Assembly (NCBI GenBank): GCA_030836185.1
Contig: JAURQH010000039.1
Span: 1-64,000 of the forward strand
Direction: 5' to 3'
From: Planctomycetota bacterium
Lineage (GTDB): Bacteria > Planctomycetota > Planctomycetia > Planctomycetales > Planctomycetaceae
DNA length: 64,000 nucleotides
Shown here: one piece after another, positions 8,068 through 16,865 of the stretch
How the letters are laid out: each line of letters opens with the position of its first letter
Position numbering within the stretch: position 1 is the first letter of the stretch
Made by a program: the position numbers and the translations under genes
The notes under the pieces: generated by a model
The model's database searches: none
Told to the model about the DNA's origin: nothing
What the model saw: the letters and a program-made list of their open reading frames with translations, nothing else

Positions 8068-9511
8068 AAAGTTTGGCAAACACTTTCCGGTATTCGGATT
8101 CTGATGAGGGGAACAGTGACGCGAAGTCGGATTCCGATGCAGCCCCTTGTTGAAAACGGCGTTTCTCGAAAATAGGCATCTCGAAACCAGTGATTGATTC
8201 AATGCCTCGCCCGACGATCTCTCCTTTCAAAGAATACAAGCGTTCGTGGTCCCAGTCGGTTAGTTCGATGAACGGAATTCCTTCCGCGACTTCAATGACA
8301 TTAGGGAGTGCATAGGGGCTAAACCCCTTGAAACCAAGGTTTCGAGCGGGAGCCCAAGAACGGATATGGCCGCGAGATTGTCCTCCCGAATAAGTGAGAG
8401 AATGTTTGACGGCATCAATTCCCCAACCTTCCTGATAGAGCATGCAGTTATTGAGAACACTGCGAATAGTGAGTTCTGGATTCTCTTCAATAGGGTAATC
8501 TTTCAAATTTTCATCCCCGCCATCTCCGTCAACGAGCCATTTCCAGTCAGGATACCGTTGGCGGATTCCGCGACAGAGTGCCAGTCCCATTGCGGCCGCT
8601 TGCACATCGAGCGGCTTGTAATCTTCGATGATGCGGATCACCTCTTGATAATCGATTTCTGAAGCGGGAACATCAATCGTCTCCAGGAAAATGCCAAGGT
8701 CGAGTGTCTGCAAAAACTTGGCGGCTTGAGTCGCATCGGTTCCCGAACCTCCAATATTTAAGGTGAAGGCTTTCAGACGCGAGGGGGATTCTCCCCGTTT
8801 TAACATTAGGTGATAAAGGACAAGAAAGATCGATCCACTATCGACGCCTCCTGAAAACATCACGCCAACAGGATCGGCACTCGGAATCGAATCGAGCCAA
8901 TGGTGACATTCCGTGGCTAATGCACCGATGTAAGATTCTCCGATTTTATCAAGATCGGTGGCTTGCTGATTTTGCTGAGGACTAAAGAAACGTCGATAGT
9001 CGGGATTTGGATCGGGACAGCCAATTAGTTTGAGTTCTGTAATAAAGTGTGCAGGAACCATGCGGGTATAGGAGGGATGGAATTGATCGGCAAGCCCTTC
9101 CTCTTCGAGAAATGTACGGATTTCATCGATGCGTTCTGCGACGACGAGACAAGGGCCTTCTGTGCGTTTTGCGAGAAAGTATCGCAGGGGGCGTCCAAGC
9201 GAACGTGCCATTTTGACGGATTGATCTTCTTTGTGAAGAAGTGCGAAATGGCCATCAATTTCTCGAACCCGATTCACATCACCTGAACTCAATCTCTCTA
9301 CGGCTTCCTCAACCGACATATTGAGAATTTGATTGTGTTCGGAATCAAGCAGATTGACGAGTCGTTCGACGTATTGAAAATTACTCATATTGAACTCGAT
9401 ACTGAATGTTTTGTGACGGAGTGATGATAGATTCTCAAGCAAACCGATTCTCTTAGCAAGAACTGAGTGGTAAAGATCTCCGTAATCACCAGACTCAAGG
9501 CTCCTCATCAT
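8060..9511 (-). CDS. asparagine-synthetase-like protein lacking the N-terminal Cys
   Basis: A 483-residue protein. The C-terminal half is an AsnB-type ATP pyrophosphatase domain: VMFSGGVDSGS (PP-loop, SGGVDS at 220-225), VDGDGGDEN (329-334) and a Lys near PIFEKRRF (about 450) in the place of the catalytic lysine. The N-terminal half keeps the outline of the glutaminase fold (IDGHFALLHKED, LGRPLRYFL, VVAERIDEIR) but does not begin with Met-Cys, so glutamine hydrolysis is not expected. Such proteins (beta-lactam synthetase, lasso-peptide cyclase) adenylate a carboxylate and let an amine attack it. It starts inside the end of the thioesterase gene (17-base overlap) and runs into the radical SAM gene. 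Confidence 0.85.
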   Translation of the reverse strand: MMRSLESGDYGDLYHSVLAKRIGLLENLSSLRHKTFSIEFNMSNFQYVERLVNLLDSEHNQILNMSVEEAVERLSSGDVNRVREIDGHFALLHKEDQSVKMARSLGRPLRYFLAKRTEGPCLVVAERIDEIRTFLEEEGLADQFHPSYTRMVPAHFITELKLIGCPDPNPDYRRFFSPQQNQQATDLDKIGESYIGALATECHHWLDSIPSADPVGVMFSGGVDSGSIFLVLYHLMLKRGESPSRLKAFTLNIGGSGTDATQAAKFLQTLDLGIFLETIDVPASEIDYQEVIRIIEDYKPLDVQAAAMGLALCRGIRQRYPDWKWLVDGDGGDENLKDYPIEENPELTIRSVLNNCMLYQEGWGIDAVKHSLTYSGGQSRGHIRSWAPARNLGFKGFSPYALPNVIEVAEGIPFIELTDWDHERLYSLKGEIVGRGIESITGFEMPIFEKRRFQQGAASESDFASLFPSSESEYRKVFAKLYA

Positions 9512-9920
9512 TCGAGATCAGAATAAATGATTCCCCTACTTCTTTGGGAATCCGTTTTGGCATCTGACGACTTAGACTGATAAACGCCCAGTTGGTCTCC
9601 GCAACCGCCAAAACCGTGTCGTCAGCCGGACGAATTATTTTGTATTTTCGGCGGGACGTGATTTTCTTCAGATCACTGATCCATGTGAGAACCACGATTT
9701 GATCCCCCTCATAGGAGGGTTGTAGATATTCGATGAAATGTGTCCTGGCGACCCAGGCTGCATCGATTTCCTGATAGCGGGCCGAGTTCCACCCTCGTTC
9801 TTGAGAGTGAGCAACCGCCGCATCCTGCATCCAGCGAACATAGGAGACATTGTTCGCGTGTCCCATGCCATCAATGTCATTCCGCGTGACGAGATAGTGG
9901 TGTTCGTAGAGGGCCGACAT
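9495..9920 (-). CDS. hotdog-fold acyl-CoA thioesterase (4HBT/YbgC-like)
   Basis: A 141-residue single-domain protein. NDIDGMGHANNVSYVRWMQDAA is the typical 4-hydroxybenzoyl-CoA thioesterase pattern, with the catalytic Asp equivalent in the DIDGMGH loop and the helix that follows; THFIEYLQPSYEGDQIVVLTWI forms the central sheet. Such enzymes release acyl groups from CoA or from an acyl carrier protein. It is the first gene of the four-gene minus operon, and its last codons are shared with the next gene. Here it could release or proofread the acyl part of the product. There is no ketosynthase or carrier protein in the window. Confidence 0.88.
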   Translation of the reverse strand: MSALYEHHYLVTRNDIDGMGHANNVSYVRWMQDAAVAHSQERGWNSARYQEIDAAWVARTHFIEYLQPSYEGDQIVVLTWISDLKKITSRRKYKIIRPADDTVLAVAETNWAFISLSRQMPKRIPKEVGESFILISNDEEP

Positions 9921-10042
9921 GCGGTGTTCCGGTCTGTTTTTGAGGAAATATTTGGCGATGTTAACTTTTGAGGGTTGTTGGGATTATAAGGAAGCGAACT
10001 CTTCTACTGAAACCCGGAATAATTCCGGTCGATCATCCTACT

Positions 10043-10417
10043 ATGATCCTCGAAACCTCGCCGACAATATTACGTGCCAATCCCCAGTATCACTTGCTAC
10101 TTGCTGCCTACCTCGAACGTGATCAACGCGAGCGAGAGCAGCAGGAAGAGTTCAGTGGGTGGCTTTCTCGTGTCAATTCCGTCGAGGGGATTGAACCGGA
10201 TGTGATGTCCCGAATACACGGCAAACTGATTTCACTGGGATTACTGAAATTCGAGTTGGGCGACCGATTGGAAGGTATTCGCTATCAACTTTCTGATGAC
10301 GCCAAGCGTTCTTTGAAACAATTGGCCGAATCGGGAACCTCTCCCGAGGAGTCAGAAGAGTTTGACGACGACGAATTTCTGGATCTGGAATCTCAGAACT
10401 CGAATGAAGCTGCCTGA
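10043..10417 (+). CDS. small conserved protein, possible winged helix
   Basis: Taken from the ATG at 10043 this is 125 residues; the frame is open further left from a TTG at 9968. The middle (LLLAAYLERDQREREQQEEFSGWLSRVN, then MSRIHGKLISLGLLKFEL and YQLSDDAKRSLKQL) reads as a short helical domain with a winged-helix flavour (helix, turn, LISLGLLKFEL... YQLS wing). The tail is acidic (EEFDDDEFLDLE). No enzyme motifs. It is divergent from the four-gene operon, with about 120 bases between the starts, so a role in regulating it is possible but not shown. Confidence 0.7.
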   Translation: MILETSPTILRANPQYHLLLAAYLERDQREREQQEEFSGWLSRVNSVEGIEPDVMSRIHGKLISLGLLKFELGDRLEGIRYQLSDDAKRSLKQLAESGTSPEESEEFDDDEFLDLESQNSNEAA

Positions 10418-11169
10418 CAATAAAAAAAAGGCCACAGGGCTTGTCCTTACCCACATTTATCTCGCATCGTTTCGTAACCCCGCAGGGCTATCAGAAAAAC
10501 GCGATCCTAAAACATAACCCTGCCGCGCGACAGGATTTTGCATGCGTTGTTGTAAGTTGATTTTGAGCAAACTGTTTGGGTGGCTGTGGATGACCGTCAG
10601 GTCACCCACAGAGCATGAATCTGTCTGGGGGCTTCGCTACGCTACGTCCGCCAGCCACCGCCAGCCACCCTCCACTTTCAACGGTGAGTGATTACGCTAT
10701 CTCAGATCTCAATCAGGATTTACGTTGATCGATGCAAAATGCTGGTGAGCGGCGGGGGGGTGAGCATGAACGCAATTTTTTTATGAAACATTTAACATCG
10801 CTCATGCCGACAGAGGACTGTAGGCCTTCGACAACACGTACACTTGGTCAAACATCACGGCCTCTTGTGCCTGCGACACCCCGTTTGACGAGCAAACGTG
10901 GCGACCCATTTTTGCTCAGCGTCTTCGCGCCGCTGCGTGAGTTATTCTTCAACTTCAAACTAATTCTTATCGACGCTATCAGCCGGGACCGGGAGGTACT
11001 ATTTCTAGCGCCCAGCGGCTGATTTCGTCACTCTGTCAATTGAAAGCGAGCCGAGGATCATGCCTTCGATCATGTGGTCTTGTGAAATTTATTCGCGAGA
11101 TCTGCGATTCTTTTTTTCTGGATGGCCACAGGAATCACAAAAGGCTACAGATGGCCACAACTCCAATCA
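10418..11169. other. 750-base gap with hairpin and degenerate sequence
   Basis: No convincing gene. A frame at 10732-11022 starts after a G-rich run and has no recognisable composition. A 12-bp stem with one mismatch lies at 10584-10611 (CTGTGGATGACC, loop GTCA, GGTCACCCACAG). Two copies of ATGGCCACA lie near 11122 and 11152, and GGTGAGC is repeated near 10744 and 10757. This could be the remains of a lost gene or an intergenic repeat family. Confidence 0.5.
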
Positions 11170-12573
11170 TCAGCCGAAAAGATCCATGATCGGTTGGCCG
11201 GTGGTCAATTGGCGAGAGATGCCGCTGGCGTCGGTCGGGTCGTTAATCGGAATATCGAGGGCGTGATAGATGGTCGCCGCCAATTCTTCGGGACGGACCG
11301 GATTATGAGTGGGATGTTCGCCGTATTTGTTCGACTTGCCATACACTTTTCCTCCAGCGATACCCGCCCCGGCGATGATCGAAGAAAAGCACTTGGGCCA
11401 ATGTTGTCGTCCGGGGGGATCCTGCTTGAGAACATAAGGCGTCCGACCGAATTCTCCCGTCACGACGACCAAGGTGTCGTCCAGCATGCCGCTTTCTTTG
11501 AGGTCAGAGAGCAGCGCGGACAATGCCTGATCCAATCGTGGCAAACAGAACCCCATGCCGTAAGAGCCGTTACCGAAGGCGTTGCCCATGCCCATGTTGC
11601 CGCCGTGCATGTCCCAACTGCTGCTGGGCGGTCCTTTTTTGTCATGCTCGGCTTGTCCAGTCCAGCCGTTGACGGTCACAAAACGGACTCCCGATTCGAC
11701 CATGCGGCGGGCGAGGAGCAGATTTTGCCCGAGAGGATGCCTGCCGTAGCGATCACGAACTTTGTCCGGTTCTTGATTGAGATTAAAGGCTTGCCGGCCT
11801 TCTGATCGCGTGAGCGCTTCGTAAGTTTTGGCCCGCATATCGGACCAGTCTTTGACTTTCTGATCCTTATCCAATCGGTTGGATTCGAGTTGCCCGAGGA
11901 GTGACTTTCGGACTTCAAAACGCTGTTCGTCGTAGGCATCGTAAATTTGTGGCGGCTTGAAATCGTCCATCGCAGGGTGATTATTGGCCGAACCAACAAA
12001 GACGGGAGCATAGGCCGAGCCGAGATAGCCGCCGATATCGATATTGGGTGCGCAGAACACAGGGGGGCCGACACACTTGATGAGCCAGGCATTCGAGACA
12101 AAATTGCGCGTGCTCGGTTTGTGCTTGGCGACAAATGAACCGAGATAAGGATGTTCGTTCGGCACGCCCTGCTGGACTCGTTTTTCAGACTGGCCACTGA
12201 GCAAATTATGCATCGCGTCGAAGTGATTGCTGATCGCTCCCGGATGCGACATCGAATTGATGAGCGTAAAGTGATCGGTCAGCTTGGCAAGTTCCGTATG
12301 CATCTCGTTCAGACGCATGCCGGGGACTTTGGTTTCAATCGGCTCGTACGGTCCGCGATAATCCATCGGAGCGTCGGGCTTCATATCCCAAGTATCAACG
12401 TGGCTTGGTCCACCACATAACAGAATAAAGATACAGGACTTATCCGAAGCGACCGCGTTGCCGGAAGCATCCAGCTCGTCACTTCCCATGACCGCGCCGG
12501 GCATTCCGAGACTGAGAGTTCCCAAGCCGCTGGCAATCATCGCCTGCCGTCGATTCATCTCAAACTGATTCAT
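11170..12573 (-). CDS. DUF1501 secreted protein
   Basis: A 467-residue protein from the ATG at 12573 (GAGG seven bases upstream; a TTG two codons earlier is less likely). The leader MNRRQAMIASGLGTLSLG looks like a Tat signal. The body shows the DUF1501 family pattern: LCGGPSHVDTWDMKPDAP, INSMSHPGAISNHFDAMH, GVRFVTVNGWTGQAEHD, VVVTGEFGRTPYV, GRQHWPKCFSSIIAGAGIAGGKVYG. DUF1501 has an alkaline-phosphatase/sulfatase-like core and is very common in planctomycetes, normally after a DUF1549/DUF1553 gene with a haem domain; that partner is absent here. Function unknown. Confidence 0.9.
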   Translation of the reverse strand: MNQFEMNRRQAMIASGLGTLSLGMPGAVMGSDELDASGNAVASDKSCIFILLCGGPSHVDTWDMKPDAPMDYRGPYEPIETKVPGMRLNEMHTELAKLTDHFTLINSMSHPGAISNHFDAMHNLLSGQSEKRVQQGVPNEHPYLGSFVAKHKPSTRNFVSNAWLIKCVGPPVFCAPNIDIGGYLGSAYAPVFVGSANNHPAMDDFKPPQIYDAYDEQRFEVRKSLLGQLESNRLDKDQKVKDWSDMRAKTYEALTRSEGRQAFNLNQEPDKVRDRYGRHPLGQNLLLARRMVESGVRFVTVNGWTGQAEHDKKGPPSSSWDMHGGNMGMGNAFGNGSYGMGFCLPRLDQALSALLSDLKESGMLDDTLVVVTGEFGRTPYVLKQDPPGRQHWPKCFSSIIAGAGIAGGKVYGKSNKYGEHPTHNPVRPEELAATIYHALDIPINDPTDASGISRQLTTGQPIMDLFG

Positions 12574-12737
12574 GCTCAACCTCGCTTCTTTGCGGTTTGC
12601 TCAACAACAGGTAACTCGGACATATCAGCAAGATCACATATTAACCATCCGGGGCCGCGATGTCACTTTTTCTTTTGCTGGAAGCGAGTTTTCAGGCTGA
12701 GGCCATTAAGTCATAAATACCTTAAGTCATCTGACCG

Positions 12738-13841
12738 TCAGCGATAACGACTTTGCTGCGTATCATTGGGTGGAGAGAGAACTCGTTCGGGAACGGCGGG
12801 TGCGCGGGCTGCGAAGTAGATGTAAGGCGAGATTGCGGCTGCCAGACTCGGGCGAGAGATATAGTCTTCCCAGTTGTGGTTCTTGCCCATCTCGCGTGTC
12901 ACATCCATTTGATGAATACGATGAGCGAGAGGCCCCATTGATTGATAGTCTCGTTTTGTGAACCCAGCACGACCGGTCGCCTGTTTGCTGTTGAGTGTGC
13001 GGAGATGATAGAAGCCGAGCGCCCAATCTCGTTGGTTCACCAGATTCAATAACGCTTCCGTTCGGCATAAAGCCCCACCATATCGTTGACCGGGATTCAA
13101 CCAGTCATGATCGATGGCCGCAGCAGTGAACACCACACGAATCTGATGCCCACGTTCTACGCCTGTTGGTAAACGATAGCCTTGCACACTGCCCCCTGAC
13201 ATGAGGTGCAAAAGCGACGTGATTGATCGTGTCCCCTGACTGTGCCCGATCAACGACACGGGAGACTCTGCCGGAACCTGTTGGAGCAGGCGAGAGAGAT
13301 AAAAACCGTTCCGAGCGGCGCGCGGACCAAGGACATTGAAATCGACATGAGGCAGGAGTGTCATGGCATCGCTGGGCCAACTGTAGAAAATCACATGCAA
13401 TGGTTGGCCGGGGCGTCCACGTCTTAACCAGCGAAATGTCTTCCAACTATACTCGATAGCAGTTTGCCATTTCACATAGCTGCCATGCACGACAATACAA
13501 ACCGGGACACCGGGCGTGAGTGACTGTGACAGTATTGACTCTCGGTTCGGACAACGATTGATCTGAGGTTTCACATTGGCGGGAGGACATGGGCCTAAAC
13601 ACTGCGGGCAATCCACCGACCAGACATCGAGAGGACCACACCCGATCTGCCCATCACTTTGTGGAACGCGCCGACTACTGACAATCCAAAAACGATCATC
13701 CACATAGTTTGACACCGACGAAGGCTCTGATTGCGCAGGTGACGGCAAGTCGGCCAGCGCTGCGGGAGCGGGAGGCTGTGCGCAGGCCATCAGTGGAAAC
13801 AGTGCCGGCAAAGCCGTCAGCAAGAACAGTCGACGGAACAT
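12738..13841 (-). CDS. lipoprotein-like alpha/beta hydrolase
   Basis: A 367-residue protein. The N-terminal leader ends PLFPLMAC-like (LMAC at the leader end), which is close to a lipobox, so lipid anchoring is possible. PVCIVVHGSYVKW begins the hydrolase core, SLIGHSQGTRSI carries the nucleophilic Ser (GHSQG), and FTAAAIDHDWLNPG follows with a likely acid. A cysteine-rich part lies before the core (GCGPLDVWSVDCPQCLGPC). The fold resembles DUF900/esterase-like hydrolases; substrate unknown. It lies 165 bases upstream of the DUF1501 gene on the same strand, with no shared motif. Confidence 0.75.
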   Translation of the reverse strand: MFRRLFLLTALPALFPLMACAQPPAPAALADLPSPAQSEPSSVSNYVDDRFWIVSSRRVPQSDGQIGCGPLDVWSVDCPQCLGPCPPANVKPQINRCPNRESILSQSLTPGVPVCIVVHGSYVKWQTAIEYSWKTFRWLRRGRPGQPLHVIFYSWPSDAMTLLPHVDFNVLGPRAARNGFYLSRLLQQVPAESPVSLIGHSQGTRSITSLLHLMSGGSVQGYRLPTGVERGHQIRVVFTAAAIDHDWLNPGQRYGGALCRTEALLNLVNQRDWALGFYHLRTLNSKQATGRAGFTKRDYQSMGPLAHRIHQMDVTREMGKNHNWEDYISRPSLAAAISPYIYFAARAPAVPERVLSPPNDTQQSRYR

Positions 13842-14179
13842 AGACCAGGATCATAGGCGGTGTATGAGCACTCCGGCCTCCGGTCCGAGATCGCACTCTG
13901 AGTTATTCATCCGCCATCAATCGGCGGAGACTCCATCAGGAAGGAGCAAAACGCTCCTGAGCATAATGGAGATCGGTCATTTCTGCCGGTGGAAGCGACT
14001 CAAAATCGACTCTTGCCATATTCTTGACTCATTCCGAGCCTGTTATGAGAAAGGCGGGAGAGAGTGAATTATGGCAAACTCTGACGGATGTTACGACTTA
14101 AAAAGCGGTCCACTGGGCATCGGTTGCTGTTTGTATTAGTCTGTAAGACTATTTTCAGGCCAGTTACAGGAGCCGTTCC
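13842..14179. other. 338-base divergent intergenic region with two hairpins
   Basis: Contains TCCGCC-N7-GGCGGA (13910-13928) and AGGAGC-AAAAC-GCTCCT (13942-13958). The second shares its right arm with an alternative stem TCAGGA/TCCTGA (13937-13960), so the two stems exclude each other. The region separates divergent genes. No gene is seen. Confidence 0.45.
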
Positions 14180-14770
14180 ATGCGTGTTGGCATCTTTGCC
14201 GATTCTCACGATCATCTCGACCATGTCCGCCGTGCCGTAGATACTTTCAACGAGTATGCCTGCGAATTGGTGGTCTTTGCGGGGGACTTTGTATCACCCC
14301 TGGTCATCCCACCATTGCGAAACTTACGTTGCCCGATGATTGCCTGTTTTGGCGATAATGATGGCAACAAAGTCGGCATTCAGGGTGGGATGAAAATTGT
14401 CGGCACTCTCGCAGAACCTCCGTTCGGATTCGTCGCAAAAGACGGCACAAAGTTCCTCGTCACTCACATGCTGGATCAACTCAAAGGATATGTTGATGGT
14501 TCGGATGTTGTGATCTTCGCCCACACTCATCGTCCGAGTGAAGTGACCGACAAGCACGGCCGGATGTTTATCAATCCGGGTGAGACGGGTGGCTGGTTCT
14601 TTCGCGAACCCAACGTCACGATTCTTGATACTCAGACACGCGATATCTGTAAGGTCAATCTCAACCCCGAGATGAAAATGCCACTTCCTCAAGGTCCGGT
14701 AGCTTTGAAAGCAGATGCGGAGTCCCCTTCTTCTTCCGATGAAACGACCGAATCACCTTCTCAATCTTAG
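14180..14770 (+). CDS. YfcE/MJ0936-family metallophosphoesterase
   Basis: A 196-residue calcineurin-like phosphoesterase with all metal motifs: GIFADSHDH (D-x-H), VFAGDF (GD), CFGDNDGN (GDND, general acid region), LVTHMLDQ and FAHTHRPS (the two H motifs). It is the short soluble YfcE-like form, which hydrolyses phosphodiesters or small phosphate esters in the cytoplasm; no physiological substrate is assigned. The C-terminal 25 residues are Ser/Glu/Pro-rich and low complexity. The ribosome site AGGAG is close to the ATG. The rhomboid gene follows after 24 bases and is probably in the same operon. Confidence 0.93.
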   Translation: MRVGIFADSHDHLDHVRRAVDTFNEYACELVVFAGDFVSPLVIPPLRNLRCPMIACFGDNDGNKVGIQGGMKIVGTLAEPPFGFVAKDGTKFLVTHMLDQLKGYVDGSDVVIFAHTHRPSEVTDKHGRMFINPGETGGWFFREPNVTILDTQTRDICKVNLNPEMKMPLPQGPVALKADAESPSSSDETTESPSQS

Positions 14771-14794
14771 AGCTCTTCTGAAAATCACTCAAAC

Positions 14795-15712
14795 ATGCGA
14801 CACGTCGGCGATCTTCCCACCCAACAACAGGCTCAACAGTTTGTTGATTATCTTCTCGTAGAGGGCATCAAAACCCAATACGAGCAGGAGGGAGATCAAT
14901 ACGCATTGTGGGTCATTGAAGAGGACGACGCCGAACGTATCAAAGAAGAACTCGAACTGTTCCGCGATAACCCTGACGACTCACGTTATCAGGGACACCA
15001 TAGCAAAGCCGACAAACAACGAAAAGCGGAAGAGAAAGCCGCCCGCGAATTCAAAAAACGTCAGGTTGATGTTCGGACTCGCTGGCGTGGTAACGGGACG
15101 GGATTGAAAGCCGGTCCCGTCACCAAGTCGCTGATTGGCATCAGCATTCTGGTGGCACTGTTGACGGGCTTGCGGACCTCCGAAAACGAGGCTCTCTTTC
15201 TCCTGCTGTTCGAAAAGCTGCAACCGGTCCAAGATGGATTTCTGAGAAGTGGGACGACAGCTATTATGCAGGGTGAAGTCTGGAGAATCTTCACTCCCAT
15301 GTTTATCCACTTTGATCCCTTGCATATCCTGTTTAATATGATGTGGCTGTATCAACTCGGAAATCAGATGGAACCGCGGCTTGGTCAATGGAAATACCTC
15401 ATCATCGTTCTCCTGATTTCAGGGATCTCAAACTACGGTGAGTTTGCTTGGGCACAGTGGAATAATCATTTCTCCATCTTTGGAGGGATGTCGGGCGTTG
15501 TGTACGGCATGTTGGGCTTCATCTGGATGCGGTCTCGCTATCTTCCTGAAGAACGATATTTTTTGCCGCAACAAACAGTCATCTTCATGCTGGGATGGCT
15601 GGTTCTGTGCATGACAGGCATGATGGGTAACATCGCCAATGCCGCCCACTTGATTGGCTTGATTGCCGGTTGTGCGATTGGTTATGCCCCAGTGATTCTC
15701 GGCAAGAAATAG
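14795..15712 (+). CDS. rhomboid-family intramembrane serine protease
   Basis: A 305-residue protein. The first 95 residues form a soluble N-terminal domain like that of GlpG (VEGIKTQYEQEGDQYALWVIEEDDAERIKEEL), followed by six predicted membrane segments. The rhomboid motifs are present: FIHFDPLHILFN (His177, Asn181), GGMSGVVYG with the catalytic Ser233, and ANAAHLIGLIAG with His285. It cleaves membrane-spanning segments of other proteins inside the bilayer; the substrate is unknown. It follows the phosphoesterase gene after 24 bases and ends close to the convergent glycosyltransferase gene. Confidence 0.94.
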   Translation: MRHVGDLPTQQQAQQFVDYLLVEGIKTQYEQEGDQYALWVIEEDDAERIKEELELFRDNPDDSRYQGHHSKADKQRKAEEKAAREFKKRQVDVRTRWRGNGTGLKAGPVTKSLIGISILVALLTGLRTSENEALFLLLFEKLQPVQDGFLRSGTTAIMQGEVWRIFTPMFIHFDPLHILFNMMWLYQLGNQMEPRLGQWKYLIIVLLISGISNYGEFAWAQWNNHFSIFGGMSGVVYGMLGFIWMRSRYLPEERYFLPQQTVIFMLGWLVLCMTGMMGNIANAAHLIGLIAGCAIGYAPVILGKK

Positions 15713-15718
15713 CAGCGT

Positions 15719-16633
15719 TTATTTGAATAGCGTTTTGAGGACCGTCAGCGGAAAACTGAGTAAGTATTTCCACGCTCCCTGCCTGACATGCACCCCGAAC
15801 GACGCCCGGTATAACTTCCAGGCTCCTGCAAGATCTCCCACGCGCAAGCATGCCAGTGATACGGGACGAACATGCCGACTGAGAATCCGCCGGCGTTCGC
15901 TGGCACGTCGCCTTCCACCGGGAAAGTATCCTTCTCTCTCTCGCTTCAACAGAAACTCAATCCCCTCGCGAGTTTTGGAGGTTTGAGCTGTTAACGAATT
16001 TGCGTGACGGCGATACATCAAAGTGGGGGGCGAGACGATTTGTACGAAGACAGGAAGCGTGCCAAGCCGAATGGCCATATCATGATCCTCTCCGTTAATT
16101 CGCTCTTCCGTAAAGCCCCCCGATACAAGAAAGAGATCCTTTTGGACAACCATCATGCCAGCCCCCAGAATGACCTCAGAGTTTCGTGAACTGGCGAGAT
16201 AATCATCATACCGGCTCATCTCGATTTGATCGTCACTTGCGATCTCTGGACTCGGCTGGAATCCTTGATCAAACTCAGAGACAGATGCTGCCAGTAACGA
16301 TGCCTCTGTTTGAGTGATCACTTCGATGTACGTCGCCAATGTGGTCGGAACCATCAGATCATCGGAGTCCAGGAAGACCAGGTAACTGCCAATTGCTTCC
16401 TGAGCCCCCCGATTACGAGCGACCCCCGGACCGGCATTCTCCTGCTGAATGAGTTTGGCTCCCGCACCTTCTACAATTTGAGCGATCTTTTCTGCCTCTT
16501 TGTCGGAAGAGCCATCATCGACAACCAGAATCTCCGCGGGTGACATCGTTTGCGCATTGACCGAAGCCAGCGTTTCAGTAAGAAACTCACTGCGATTATA
16601 GATCGGGATGATGACGGAGAAATTGAGAGTCAT
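15719..16633 (-). CDS. glycosyltransferase family 2
   Basis: A 304-residue GT-A fold glycosyltransferase: FSVIIPIYNRSEFL, ILVVDDGSSDKEAE, AGPGVARNRGAQEAIGSYLVFLDSDD (DXD-like), and GGFTEERINGEDHDMAIRLG (the ED of the acceptor site). It is cytosolic and would transfer a sugar from a nucleotide-sugar donor; the acceptor and product are unknown. The C terminus is basic with a short hydrophobic stretch. The gene is convergent with the rhomboid gene (6 bases between the stops) and single. Confidence 0.9.
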   Translation of the reverse strand: MTLNFSVIIPIYNRSEFLTETLASVNAQTMSPAEILVVDDGSSDKEAEKIAQIVEGAGAKLIQQENAGPGVARNRGAQEAIGSYLVFLDSDDLMVPTTLATYIEVITQTEASLLAASVSEFDQGFQPSPEIASDDQIEMSRYDDYLASSRNSEVILGAGMMVVQKDLFLVSGGFTEERINGEDHDMAIRLGTLPVFVQIVSPPTLMYRRHANSLTAQTSKTREGIEFLLKREREGYFPGGRRRASERRRILSRHVRPVSLACLRVGDLAGAWKLYRASFGVHVRQGAWKYLLSFPLTVLKTLFK

Positions 16634-16865
16634 AATTGGCTAAACAATTGAGATCGGGGAGCCTCCTAAGATACGAGATTTTTCACAAATAATTCCTAAA
16701 AATCGTGAAACAACGAATCGGCAAACGTAGTTTGGGGTTTATGAGTCCACCTGTTGCGATTATACCGGAGATCTACGAAGTTTTTTGAAACCGGGTCGCC
16801 GGCTCTGGGGTATCTTATTGTTGTCCCAAATGCTCATTGCGGAACTTTTTTCACAGGTTGTCCTC

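Noticed and set aside
5621-9920. lasso-peptide or RiPP cluster
   Set aside because: The AsnB-like protein suggested this, but no RRE/B1, transglutaminase-like B2 or short precursor gene is visible beside it.
10732-11022. 96-codon frame in the large gap
   Set aside because: No ribosome site, no motif, and a composition unlike neighbouring proteins.
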